Assembly (NCBI GenBank): GCA_021155195.1
Contig: JAJNPV010000050.1
Coordinates: forward strand, 496,001 to 560,000
Length of the DNA: 64,000 bases
DNA from: Ohtaekwangia sp.
GTDB lineage: Bacteria > Bacteroidota > Bacteroidia > Cytophagales > Cyclobacteriaceae
Direction of reading: 5' to 3'
Shown: positions 54,268-63,153 of the stretch, one piece after another
Numbering within the stretch: position 1 is the stretch's first letter
Layout of the letters: every line of letters begins with the position of its first letter
Position numbers and translations under genes: made by a program
The notes under the pieces: generated by a model
Databases searched by the model: none
The model's input: only the letters and a program-made list of their open reading frames with translations
Told to the model about the DNA's origin: nothing

Positions 54268-54644
54268 TCTTCAGTTATTGAAACAAACTCTTCAATGCAA
54301 GTGATTTTTACTATTCTACCTACCATACAAATACTGGCAGCATCCTTTATTTCTTCAAATCCAATTCTTACTCGTTTGCCATCTTCAAATTGAAAATTAT
54401 AAAGCGGATTTTCAGTTACTTCTTTTGGTAACGGAGGAGTTCCGCAATACAAAAGCATCTGAGGTTCTAGCTTTGTTCCATCAGCTAGTTCAAATACAAA
54501 ACCGCAGCCATCAAGTCCGCGCAAATCACGAACTGTCGCTGTGGCTGCATTGCTACAAGAAACGTTTAATGATTCTTCCTCACAACCAACAAATAGATTT
54601 GCTACAAGAATTAAGGTGAATGGGATATATACTTTGATGTTCAT
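54264..54644 (-). CDS. Small lipoprotein paired with the DUF6970-like protein
   Basis: A 126-residue lipoprotein: the leader MNIKVYIPFTLILVANLFVG is followed by the lipid Cys at about residue 21. Residues about 35-60 (ATVRDLRGLDGCGFVFEL) look like a compact beta domain with further Cys at LYCGTPP and SICMVG. ATG at 54644 is preferred over an upstream frame start because it begins the signal peptide. The two lipoproteins form a pair; the role is unknown. Confidence 0.65.
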   Translation of the reverse strand: MNIKVYIPFTLILVANLFVGCEEESLNVSCSNAATATVRDLRGLDGCGFVFELADGTKLEPQMLLYCGTPPLPKEVTENPLYNFQFEDGKRVRIGFEEIKDAASICMVGRIVKITCIEEFVSITEE

Positions 54645-54739
54645 AAAACTTAAGGCGATTTGTTCTTTAGACACCATCAACCGAACGGACGTTGGAACCA
54701 CTGGAAAATTATTTACCTTGATGATGAATTAACCTAACT

Positions 54740-56185
54740 ATGAAAAGATATACCCAGATTGTGCTTATACTAATTTCTTTTGCCGCTTTTGGGCAGAAGA
54801 AAAAACCAATGATCAATCCAAATAAAGCAGCTGTTATCCAATCCGTTGATAAACATCAGCAAGAATTAATTTCTATCAGCGATAAAATTTGGGCGTATGC
54901 TGAAACAGCATTGCTTGAAAATAAATCTGCAAAAGAATTAGCCGACTATGCCGAAGCTCAAGGCTTTACCGTAAAACGAGCACAAGCCGGAATGCCAACA
55001 GCTTTTATTGCCGAGTATGGATCGGGTAAACCCATTATTGGTATTATGGGTGAGTTTGATGCATTGCCTGGCATTTCACAAAAAGCCCAACCTACAAAAG
55101 AACCTTTGCAAGTGGGCGCTGGTGGTCATGGTTGTGGTCATAATTTGTTTGGCGCGGGTAGCCTGGGCGCAGCTGTTGCAATTAAGGAATTGATTCAACA
55201 AGGAAAACTAAAAGGCACCATTCGTTTTTATGGAACTCCCGCTGAAGAATCAGTCGGTGGAAAAATTTATATGGCGCGTGATGGTCTCTTTTCAGATTTG
55301 GATGTTTGCCTTGACTGGCATCCAGATGTAGAGATCGCGGCAAGCACCCAAAGCTCGCAGGCAATGGTAGATTTCATTGTTGAGTTTAAAGGCAAAGCTG
55401 CACACGCAGCAGCCGATCCCTGGAATGGAAGGAGTGCAGTGGATGGATTGGAAGCCTTTACCGATGGCGTGAATATGCTACGCGAACATGTGCGCCCAAG
55501 TGTGCGCATGCATTATGCCATTATGAATGGAGGCGAAGTGCCCAATGTGGTACCTGAGTATGCAAAGGTTTGGATGTGGGTGCGCGATAGCAAACGCGAA
55601 GGTGTTGAGGTTGTGTTTGCACGCGTGAAAGAAATAGCGGAAGGCGCTGCCAAGATTGCTGGCGTGGAATCAAAAGTAACTATACAAACGGGTGACTATG
55701 AACTACTGGTCAATAGAACAGGCGCCACAGCGCTTCAAAAGAATTTGGAATATTTAGGTCCGATTGAATACACTGCCGAGGAAATTGCTTTCGCGAAAAA
55801 AATTCAAGAGGTACAAGGTGGTGAACAAACAGGATTAGACGGGAAAATTCATCCACTAAAAGAAACACAAGAACATCCTACAGGAGGCTCTACCGATGTG
55901 GGTGATATTAGTTGGATCGTTCCAGAGATTACATTGGTTGCAACTACGGCACCGGCCAATACAGCCTGGCACGGGTGGAGTGTTGTGGCTTGCGGTGGAA
56001 TGTCAATCGGACATAAAGGAATGACCCTTGCTGCAAAGTCACTTGCCATGACAATGGTTGATCTCTTTGAAAATGAACAACTGCGCAAAGATGTGCGCGC
56101 AGAATTTGAACAGCGAAAAGGCAACCATGTTTATAAGGCATACATTCCGGATGGCCCCGCTCCTGTGCCGACACCTAAAAATTAA
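54740..56185 (+). CDS. Secreted M20 amidohydrolase, AbgB-like
   Basis: A 481-residue amidohydrolase resembling AbgB, the p-aminobenzoyl-glutamate hydrolase subunit. It has a signal peptide ending AAFGQ (about residue 18). Metal ligands are in GGHGCGHNLFG (about 131-141) and the catalytic Glu in YGTPAEESVGG (about 165). The late His region is TAPANTAWHGWS. The AbgB substrate is only a suggestion, since secreted members of this clade act on other amides. It is divergent from the lipoprotein pair. Confidence 0.88.
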   Translation: MKRYTQIVLILISFAAFGQKKKPMINPNKAAVIQSVDKHQQELISISDKIWAYAETALLENKSAKELADYAEAQGFTVKRAQAGMPTAFIAEYGSGKPIIGIMGEFDALPGISQKAQPTKEPLQVGAGGHGCGHNLFGAGSLGAAVAIKELIQQGKLKGTIRFYGTPAEESVGGKIYMARDGLFSDLDVCLDWHPDVEIAASTQSSQAMVDFIVEFKGKAAHAAADPWNGRSAVDGLEAFTDGVNMLREHVRPSVRMHYAIMNGGEVPNVVPEYAKVWMWVRDSKREGVEVVFARVKEIAEGAAKIAGVESKVTIQTGDYELLVNRTGATALQKNLEYLGPIEYTAEEIAFAKKIQEVQGGEQTGLDGKIHPLKETQEHPTGGSTDVGDISWIVPEITLVATTAPANTAWHGWSVVACGGMSIGHKGMTLAAKSLAMTMVDLFENEQLRKDVRAEFEQRKGNHVYKAYIPDGPAPVPTPKN

Positions 56186-56189
56186 TACT

Positions 56190-56220
56190 AAGTCCATGAT
56201 CTATCTAAGATCGTGGACTT
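56190..56220 (+). terminator. Strong hairpin after the AbgB-like gene
   Basis: AAGTCCATGATCT (56190-56202) pairs with AGATCGTGGACTT (56208-56220) across a 5-base loop: 13 base pairs with one T-G wobble. It starts 5 bases after the stop. No T-run follows directly (ATCCTTTCT), so it may be a terminator or an mRNA-stabilising stem. Confidence 0.55.
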
Positions 56221-56307
56221 ATCCTTTCTAACTTCCATCGGTGTAAAACCATCTTGATTTTTTTTTTCAATAGCATTTCCTTATTAAGGATTTAACCTCC
56301 CCCCATT

Positions 56308-58359
56308 ATGAATCGAATTCTGTTTTTACTGCTTGTTTTAATCTCCAGCCATGCAATTGCCCAGCATGTTCCAACTTTTGAAGAAGTAATTTCTTTGCGA
56401 AGTGTGGGCGCAGTAACCATCTCAGACGATGGAAAGAATGTTGCTTACACTGTGCAAACAACGGATTGGAATGACAACCGATTTGACTCTGAAATCTGGC
56501 TGAGCAAAAATGGAACGAAACCCTTTCAATTAACTAACACCACCAAGGGAAGTAGCAGCAGCCCTTCCTTTTCTCCGGATGGAACATGGATTGCTTTTCT
56601 CGCTGATCGTGGGAATAAAAATCAAATTCATGTTATGAACATTGAAGGGGGCGAAGCGAAAGCTGTTACCAACGAAGAAGAAGGTGTGTCTTCTTTTGAC
56701 TGGCACCCATCAGGCACAAAATTTATTTTCCAGAAATCCGAGCCCGAGGATAAAAACAAAAAGGAAAAGGAGAAGCGATATGGCGGCTTTGAAGCGGATG
56801 ATAAAGAATATACACTGTCACATCTCTGGCAGGTTGATTTTAATCCGCACTTACCCGACCCTTCAGAACTACCATGCTATGAGAAAGCAGATTCACTGAA
56901 GGCAAAAGCAGGATGCATTGAACTACCGAAAGCCAAACGAATCACAGAAGGAAAATTTACCGTAACATCTTATATTGTTTCACCGGATGGTACAAAGGTT
57001 GCGTTTAGTCACCAACCCAATCCATTAATCAATTCATTTATTAAATCAGATATTTCAGTTGTCAACTTATCGGATAATAAAATAACCCCACTCATTACTA
57101 ATCCAAGTTCGGATGGATTGGAAGATTGGTCACCCGATTCAAAGGAAATTTTATTTACTACCAATGGAAGCGATACGCTTTCAAATTTTTATACGAACTC
57201 ACAATTATTCGTCATTAATATTTCTACCAAAGCAACTCGCCAATTAGCAAAAGCATTGGATGAAGACTTAGGAGGATTTACCTGGACACGCACCGGGATC
57301 TATGCATCCATCTGGAATAAAACCAAACGGTTAATCTATCGTGTTGATCCGGCAACTGGGGCTCATATCGTTTTTAAAAATTCACCGAGTCAGATTTTTG
57401 GATTAGCCTTTTCTAAGGATGGTGAAACAATGGCTTTCACAGGTCGCGAGGATGATCAGCTTACGGAAGTGTTTGTTTGTTCAATTAAAGGGAATGCAGA
57501 ACAGCTAACCGATATGACAGGGCAAACAAAAAACTGGAAGGTGGCACAGAGTGAAGTGATTAATTGGAAGAGTAAAGATGGTGCCATCATTGAAGGGGTG
57601 CTCCACAAGCCAAAGGATTATGATCCATCCAAAAAATATCCACTCTTGGTAGTGATTCATGGCGGGCCAACAGGAATTGACACACCCACGCCCGTGCCCG
57701 CTTATGTGTACCCCATTGTGCAATGGTTGGATAAAGGATGTTTGGTGTTGCGACCAAACTACCGCGGCTCGGCAGGTTATGGCGAAGCATTCCGGTCACT
57801 CAATGTAAAAAATCTTGGTGTGGGTGATATGTGGGATGTTATGAGCGGAGTTGAATATTTAGATAAGAAAGGAATGATCGACAAAACAAAAATGGGCAGC
57901 ATGGGCTGGAGTCAGGGTGGATATATTTCTGCTTTCTTGACCACTAACACCGATGTATTCAAAGCTATTTCTGTGGGTGCCGGTATTAGTAATTGGATGA
58001 CCTATTATGTAAACACTGACATCCATCCTTTTACAAGACAATATTTAAAGGCAACTCCGTGGAGTGATGAAATGATTTATAAGAGGACCTCGCCCATGAC
58101 CAATATTAATAAAGCAAAAACACCCACGCTTATTCAGCATGGTGAGTTTGACAAACGAGTACCCATTGCCAACGCCTATGAATTATTACAAGGCTTACGC
58201 GATAAGAGTGTGCCCGTAGAGTTGATCGTGTACAAGGGTTTTGGTCACGGAATAACAAAACCCAAAGAGCGCCTTGCCGCTACGTGGCACAATTGGCAAT
58301 GGTTTAATAAATACGTGTGGAGCGAAAATGTTGAGCTGCCGATGGGCGAGAAGAAATGA
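56308..58359 (+). CDS. S9-family prolyl oligopeptidase-type peptidase
   Basis: A 683-residue secreted serine peptidase. Signal peptide ends AIAQ (about residue 19). An N-terminal WD40-like beta-propeller (TolB-type, about 40-420) gates the C-terminal alpha/beta-hydrolase. The catalytic triad is Ser535 (GWSQGG), Asp615 (EFDKRVP) and His647 (GFGHG). It resembles acylaminoacyl peptidase and dipeptidyl peptidase relatives. Its stop overlaps the next gene (ATGA). Confidence 0.93.
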   Translation: MNRILFLLLVLISSHAIAQHVPTFEEVISLRSVGAVTISDDGKNVAYTVQTTDWNDNRFDSEIWLSKNGTKPFQLTNTTKGSSSSPSFSPDGTWIAFLADRGNKNQIHVMNIEGGEAKAVTNEEEGVSSFDWHPSGTKFIFQKSEPEDKNKKEKEKRYGGFEADDKEYTLSHLWQVDFNPHLPDPSELPCYEKADSLKAKAGCIELPKAKRITEGKFTVTSYIVSPDGTKVAFSHQPNPLINSFIKSDISVVNLSDNKITPLITNPSSDGLEDWSPDSKEILFTTNGSDTLSNFYTNSQLFVINISTKATRQLAKALDEDLGGFTWTRTGIYASIWNKTKRLIYRVDPATGAHIVFKNSPSQIFGLAFSKDGETMAFTGREDDQLTEVFVCSIKGNAEQLTDMTGQTKNWKVAQSEVINWKSKDGAIIEGVLHKPKDYDPSKKYPLLVVIHGGPTGIDTPTPVPAYVYPIVQWLDKGCLVLRPNYRGSAGYGEAFRSLNVKNLGVGDMWDVMSGVEYLDKKGMIDKTKMGSMGWSQGGYISAFLTTNTDVFKAISVGAGISNWMTYYVNTDIHPFTRQYLKATPWSDEMIYKRTSPMTNINKAKTPTLIQHGEFDKRVPIANAYELLQGLRDKSVPVELIVYKGFGHGITKPKERLAATWHNWQWFNKYVWSENVELPMGEKK

Positions 58360-58847
58360 AATTAATAATCTCTTATGCGGCAATAATATTGCTTGCATTG
58401 TCATGCAAGCAATCGAGTAAAAGATATCCTACTGACGTAGGTTATATAGATCCGGCCAATGCCCTAGGTGACCCAAACTTTACAACTTGCGCCAATGATA
58501 TTTATGAGTATTATAATTCAGAGCCTAGTGGAGGATACCTGTATGGGAAAAAAGCATTGCGAGATACGGTGCTTAGAAAATTTTCTTATTCCCAAGCGGA
58601 GTCGGGCTTTTTGACGTTTAGGTTTGTTGTTAATTGTAAAGGTCAACCAGGAAGATACATCGTCATTGAGAATGATCTGGAATTAAAACCAAAGAAGTTC
58701 AACGAAAAGCTTGTATCGCACTTATTGGAGATCACTCAAAGTTTTAAAGAATGGAAGTTGGTGATCTTAGAAAACCAGCCGCGCGATTACTATATCTATG
58801 TAACGTATAAACTCAAGAATGGAAAGATTATTGAAATTTTGCCATAG
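58356..58847 (+). CDS. Lipoprotein of unknown function
   Basis: A 163-residue protein with the lipobox LALSC at about residue 17. The C-terminal half (GFLTFRFVVNCKGQPGRYIVIEND) resembles the beta core of a TonB C-terminal domain without a membrane anchor. It is translationally coupled to the S9 peptidase and overlaps the next TPR lipoprotein by 29 bases. The role is unknown; the three genes probably share a transcript. Confidence 0.65.
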   Translation: MKLIISYAAIILLALSCKQSSKRYPTDVGYIDPANALGDPNFTTCANDIYEYYNSEPSGGYLYGKKALRDTVLRKFSYSQAESGFLTFRFVVNCKGQPGRYIVIENDLELKPKKFNEKLVSHLLEITQSFKEWKLVILENQPRDYYIYVTYKLKNGKIIEILP

Positions 58848-59658
58848 CCTATTTCTACTTGTAGTAGTTAGTTGCCAAAACAAAAATGACTATAGTAAGT
58901 ATTCAATTACCGAGAAAAAACAGATGTCTATTAGATATTTAGAAAACGGGGAGCAGAATTTTTACCAAGGTAGTCCGAAGAACATGGAACTAATTGAAAT
59001 GTCTATTCAGCTAGATTCAAATAATGCAGCAGCGTGGAGAGAGTTATCAGTACCTTATTTAAAGCGGGGGTTACCTCACGAATGGAAACCGCTATTCGAT
59101 AAAGCGGTTGAAATTGATCCACTTGCTTGGCAAGGGTGGAGAGGTTATTTAAAACTATTTTTTTATAGAGATTATGAATCAGCAATTGACGATTTCAATG
59201 CAACCGATACACTAACTCCTAATTTTATAGATTATCCACAAGGTATGAGTGTAGATTATCTTAGAGCGCTCGCATATTCTCAGCTAAATAAAGACACCAT
59301 AGCATTAGAATATCTCACAAAATATATCGATGAAGTAACAGTGAAAAGTGGAGAAGATTGGGTAGATGTTTATGCATTTATACACAGAGCTATTATTCTA
59401 ATTAAGCTACAAGATTATGAGAATGCAATCATAGACTTGGAGAGGCATCTTAAATACTACTCATCATCTTCCGATGGGTATTATCATTTAGCCTACATTA
59501 ATTTTATTTTAGATAGAAGTGAAATAGCCAACACCCAAATTAAATTAGCAAAAAGTCTTTTTCAAAAAGGCTACTACATGCATCATCCTTACGTTGAACA
59601 CTTTGGACAAATTTATCTTTCAGATGTTGATGAACTTGAAAGTAAAATATTGAGGTGA
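58819..59658 (+). CDS. TPR-repeat lipoprotein
   Basis: A 279-residue protein whose leader ends VVVSC (Cys at about 19), predicting lipidation. TPR units are at about 55-125 (AAWRELSVPYLKRGL... AVEIDPLAWQGWRGYLK), 120-160 and 190-245. It overlaps the previous gene by 29 bases. A scaffold role at the outer or inner membrane is likely; partner unknown. Confidence 0.75.
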   Translation: MERLLKFCHSLFLLVVVSCQNKNDYSKYSITEKKQMSIRYLENGEQNFYQGSPKNMELIEMSIQLDSNNAAAWRELSVPYLKRGLPHEWKPLFDKAVEIDPLAWQGWRGYLKLFFYRDYESAIDDFNATDTLTPNFIDYPQGMSVDYLRALAYSQLNKDTIALEYLTKYIDEVTVKSGEDWVDVYAFIHRAIILIKLQDYENAIIDLERHLKYYSSSSDGYYHLAYINFILDRSEIANTQIKLAKSLFQKGYYMHHPYVEHFGQIYLSDVDELESKILR

Positions 59659-59790
59659 TATTTTGCCAACCAGAGGCGTCTGACCCCTTCGAGTGGTCCT
59701 GAGGCCTAATGAGTAGAGGATTTCACAAATTAAAGTAATCCAGTATTAAATCTGTGAATCAGTGATCCTATTTGAATTGTAATTTAGTTC
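59659..59790. other. Intergenic region, possible decayed repeat
   Basis: 132 bases between convergent genes. It contains GATTTCACA near 59719 and TCTGTGAATC near 59750, an imperfect inverted pair. I see no clear terminator T-run or gene. Confidence 0.25.
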
Positions 59791-60381
59791 TTAAACCCGC
59801 TTCCACTTTATTCCACACCCAATAGCTTTGGTTTTAGTAACGGGAACTGTTTTTCCTGAGGCCAATGCATCTACAGCATCTTCCACATACCGTTTAGTTA
59901 CGCCATCCGCATTTCGTGGGCTATCGTCAATAGCTCCTATGTAAGCCACTTTTAAATCCTTTGAAAGAACAAACACATGTGGCGTGTTGGTGGCACCATA
60001 TGCTTTCGCGATGGCTTGAGTTTCATCCTGTAAGTAGGGGAATTTGTACGACTTCTTTTTTGCCTGACGCACCATATCATCATAAGAATCGCCACTGCCT
60101 TCATTGGCATTGATAGTAATTACCGGAAACCCATTGGCACTATATTTTTGATCGAGCGCAATGATACGCTCGTTATAAGCTTTTGAATAAGGGCATGTGT
60201 TACAATCAAAAATGACAATGTATCCTTTGGCGTTTTTATAATCGGCCAGGGAAATCATTTTACCATCTACATTTTTCAATTTGAAATCCGTAGCGATGTC
60301 TCCAACTTCATATCCGTCCTTCACAGGAGCCGCTGCGGTTAACATTCCAACACAGACAATCAACAACAATGCTTTTTTCAT
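59791..60381 (-). CDS. Thioredoxin-fold redoxin (peroxiredoxin-like)
   Basis: A 196-residue periplasmic protein with a signal peptide ending AAAPVK. The AhpC/TSA-type core includes FKLKNVDGKMISLADYK, the redox pair in DCNTCPYS (about 70-77), and the cis-Pro TNTPHVFVL. It probably reduces a thiol partner or peroxide. The ATG at 60381 is preferred over the longer frame from 60405. It lies 4 bases after the upstream TlpA-like gene, so the two are cotranscribed. Confidence 0.85.
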   Translation of the reverse strand: MKKALLLIVCVGMLTAAAPVKDGYEVGDIATDFKLKNVDGKMISLADYKNAKGYIVIFDCNTCPYSKAYNERIIALDQKYSANGFPVITINANEGSGDSYDDMVRQAKKKSYKFPYLQDETQAIAKAYGATNTPHVFVLSKDLKVAYIGAIDDSPRNADGVTKRYVEDAVDALASGKTVPVTKTKAIGCGIKWKRV

Positions 60382-60385
60382 AATC

Positions 60386-60871
60386 TTAATTTTTAACTTC
60401 ATCAATCAATTTTTCCAAATCTCCTTCGTGCAATTCCCGCTGCACAAGTTTACGCTTTCCTGTTTTGGTATTTATCACGAGGGTAGCAGGTAAAGCGCCT
60501 TCCCAGTTTTTGTCAATCTTATCAATCCAAGTGTTTGGATCACTTTCGGCAAGGATAACCACTTTCGATTGTAATTTTTTGCGAGCTATAAACCGATGCA
60601 CCTTTTCGGGATCAGGATCGAGATCATAATCCATGCTTACCAATGTAACGTCTACATTTTTATTCTCGGCATTCAGTTTTTCAAACAAAGGCATTTCCTT
60701 TACACAAGGAGCGCACCAGGTTGCCCAGAAGTTAATCACCTGAATATGTTCGGTAGGCGAGTTGATCACTTCCTGTAAGTCATTGAGCTTTATCTGTTCA
60801 GCTGTTTGAGCAAAAATGAACGTGGATTCCAGTCCAACTGAAAGCATAACGAGAGAAAGTAGTCTTTTCAT
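60386..60871 (-). CDS. TlpA-like thioredoxin
   Basis: A 161-residue secreted thioredoxin. Signal peptide ends IFAQ (about residue 21). The active site is WCAPC (about 51-55) within NFWATWCAPCVKEMP. A TlpA/ResA role in periplasmic disulfide reduction is likely. Partner gene is the redoxin just downstream. Confidence 0.92.
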   Translation of the reverse strand: MKRLLSLVMLSVGLESTFIFAQTAEQIKLNDLQEVINSPTEHIQVINFWATWCAPCVKEMPLFEKLNAENKNVDVTLVSMDYDLDPDPEKVHRFIARKKLQSKVVILAESDPNTWIDKIDKNWEGALPATLVINTKTGKRKLVQRELHEGDLEKLIDEVKN

Positions 60872-61236
60872 AATTTCGAAACGAAGATAAGCGCTAACCG
60901 GTTCTTTGTTGTTGTAAAAATAGCCATGTAAGTTGAATGAAAGAAAATTAGTAATAGGGTAGAATTCAAGCAGTTAGAATTAACCAAAAATCGGGCAAAA
61001 TAGAATTCCACAAAATTCAATAGTTATGCACATTACCAGACTGTTATGGCTTATTGCTCAGAATATCAAATAGTTACGCCTGTTGTCGTTAATCAGTTCT
61101 TTGTGGACAACTATTAGTCAGTTAAGAATGAACCTTTTTCAAATGGGTTTCTAATGATCAGATTTTCAACCAAATAGCACCATAAAAAATAACTATTATC
61201 CTACTCGTTTCATCTAAAATTAACATAAGCTGGACT
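60872..61236. other. Intergenic region of 365 bases
   Basis: I see no gene. It contains one isolated DnaA-box match TTATGCACA (61024-61032) and a near match TTGTCCACA on the minus strand (about 61112-61120). There is no second cluster, so an origin is unlikely. Confidence 0.5.
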
Positions 61237-61626
61237 ATGAAATTCAATCAAATTAAAGAGACCTGTATTTATTTTAATGACTTAGGCTTAGCCAAATCGT
61301 TCTATCACATTATGCTGGATTTACCTATTATCAGCGAAGTGGATGGCAAGCATATCTTTTTCAGGGCTGGTACCAGTGTTCTTCTATGCTTTAACCCCGA
61401 TGATTCCCGATTGAAGACAAGCCCACCGCCTCATTACTCGGAGGGAAAGTACCATTTTGCTCTTGAAGTGGCACCTGAAGACTATCAACAGCACAAAGAA
61501 GAAATCCTAAACAAAGGAATTCAAATCATTGATACACTGGTGTGGGAAAATGGACAAGAGTCCTTTTACTTTAATGATCCCATCGGCAATGTTGTTGAAA
61601 TAATCCCGGAAGGAGTATGGGATTAA
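61237..61626 (+). CDS. VOC-superfamily (glyoxalase-like) protein
   Basis: A 129-residue vicinal-oxygen-chelate protein with two beta-alpha-beta-beta-beta modules. It starts KETCIYFNDLGLAKSFYHIMLD and ends YFNDPIGNVVEII, both typical of the family. Possible metal or substrate residues include His in YHFALEV and Glu at the last strand. Substrate unknown. Its stop overlaps the convergent gene by 4 bases. Confidence 0.85.
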   Translation: MKFNQIKETCIYFNDLGLAKSFYHIMLDLPIISEVDGKHIFFRAGTSVLLCFNPDDSRLKTSPPPHYSEGKYHFALEVAPEDYQQHKEEILNKGIQIIDTLVWENGQESFYFNDPIGNVVEIIPEGVWD

Positions 61627-61919
61627 TTTTTTGAAAGCGCAAGATCGAGCGCTGCCACTAATGGCTTCGCGTCATTATTAGCAACAGAAGTTTGATGTTG
61701 AGCTTGGTACCAGGTCAAATAATCAGAGTATAAGATGCAGTCACTTATCAGGGTGTCGTCCTTTAATATCTTAATGACTTTATCTTGGCTTAGGTACTTT
61801 AAAAACGTTTCTTTTTGGTCTGCCGGTAAACTGGTGATGCGTATAAATTCGATGCCTCTATAAAATTCTGATTTTGCCTGCATGAGTTCGGTCGTATGAT
61901 ATATATGTCGATTGGACAA
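61623..61919 (-). CDS. Small hypothetical protein
   Basis: A 98-residue largely helical protein without a signal peptide. A conserved-looking segment is MQAKSEFYRGIEFIRITSLP at about 13-32; an internal Met13 start is possible. It contains a SDCILYSDYLTWY segment. I do not recognise a family. Convergent with the VOC gene. Confidence 0.55.
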   Translation of the reverse strand: MSNRHIYHTTELMQAKSEFYRGIEFIRITSLPADQKETFLKYLSQDKVIKILKDDTLISDCILYSDYLTWYQAQHQTSVANNDAKPLVAALDLALSKN

Positions 61920-61998
61920 AATTGGTAACTCCAGGTTTAAATTTACCTAAGAATTAGATTAAGTTTAAAAGAAATTAATTAGTAACACTAAAACATTC

Positions 61999-63153
61999 GT
62001 GATGATTTCAAATCAGCGATCAAAATTTTCACTACCCACAACAGGAACCTATCTAAACTGTGCTTACATGAGCCCCCTTCTTAAGAAAGTAGAGAAGCAA
62101 GGTGTGGTAGGCATTACAAAGAAAAGAAATCCTGCCGGGGTTTCGGTGAATGATTTTTTTTCGGATACAGAATTAGTTCGGAAGGAATTTTCAACATTGA
62201 TTAATTGCGAATCAAATCGTGTTGTATTAATTCCTTCTGTGTCGTATGGCATGGCTAATGTAATGAAGAATATTAAAGTTACCCAGTTTGACAACATTGT
62301 TGTAACAGGCGAACAATTTCCGAGTAACTACTATCCATGGCACCGATTGCATCATGACACCGGGGTAAAATTAAAAATTGTTTCACCTCCTGATACGCTT
62401 AAAAGCCGAGGCAAACAATGGAACGAACTTATTTTGGAAGCAATTGATACAAACACAAAACTTGTTGCACTGGGTAATGTACATTGGGCGGATGGAACTA
62501 AGTTTGATTTAATAGCCATCAGAAAAAGAACGCGCGAAGTAGGTGCTCTTCTTGTAATTGATGGAACGCAATCCGTGGGGGCTTTACCTTTCAATGTTGA
62601 ACAGATTCAACCCGATGCGTTAATCTGTGGAGGCTATAAGTGGTTGATGGGGCCTTATTCATTAGGGCTTGCTTACTATGGAGAATATTTTGATAGCGGA
62701 AAACCCGTGGAAGAAAACTGGATCAACCGCTTACATAGCGAGGACTTTGCTTCGCTGGTAAATTATGAAAGTGAATACCAACCTGGTGCGCTGCGCTACG
62801 AGATGGGTGAACACAGTAATTTTATTTTAGTGCCTATGCTGTTAGAAGCATTGAAGCAGATTAATCAATGGAAACCCAAGGCCATTCAGCAATACACAGC
62901 CGCCATTACTAAAAAACCAATTCAGTTGTTAAAGGCAGCAGGCTTTTGGGTAGAGGATGAGAAGTACCGAGGTCATCATTTATTTGGCATTCGTTTGCCA
63001 GAAAGCAAATCCATCGACCAGGTGAAGGCGAGCATTCGAAAAAATAAAATTTCAGTTTCTATTCGGGGAAATGCCATTCGCGTTTCTCCCCATCTTTATA
63101 ATAATGAAGCTGATTTAATGAAGTTGGTGAAGGCGGTGTTAGGCAAACCATGA
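61999..63153 (+). CDS. Aminotransferase class V-fold enzyme
   Basis: A 384-residue PLP enzyme of the cysteine-desulfurase/isopenicillin-N-epimerase-like clade. PLP-binding Lys214 is in GGYKWLMGP, Asp in VIDGTQSVGALP (about 182). It begins SKRS-like with the TGTYLNCAYMSPL opening. A substrate cannot be named; desulfurase, selenocysteine lyase or kynureninase-like roles are all possible. Its stop overlaps the next start (ATGA). Confidence 0.85.
   Translation: MMISNQRSKFSLPTTGTYLNCAYMSPLLKKVEKQGVVGITKKRNPAGVSVNDFFSDTELVRKEFSTLINCESNRVVLIPSVSYGMANVMKNIKVTQFDNIVVTGEQFPSNYYPWHRLHHDTGVKLKIVSPPDTLKSRGKQWNELILEAIDTNTKLVALGNVHWADGTKFDLIAIRKRTREVGALLVIDGTQSVGALPFNVEQIQPDALICGGYKWLMGPYSLGLAYYGEYFDSGKPVEENWINRLHSEDFASLVNYESEYQPGALRYEMGEHSNFILVPMLLEALKQINQWKPKAIQQYTAAITKKPIQLLKAAGFWVEDEKYRGHHLFGIRLPESKSIDQVKASIRKNKISVSIRGNAIRVSPHLYNNEADLMKLVKAVLGKP

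Noticed and set aside
60872..61236. Second origin from isolated DnaA-like 9-mers
   Set aside because: Only one perfect and one near match occur; isolated matches appear elsewhere too, for example inside the 20745 and 21224 repeats.
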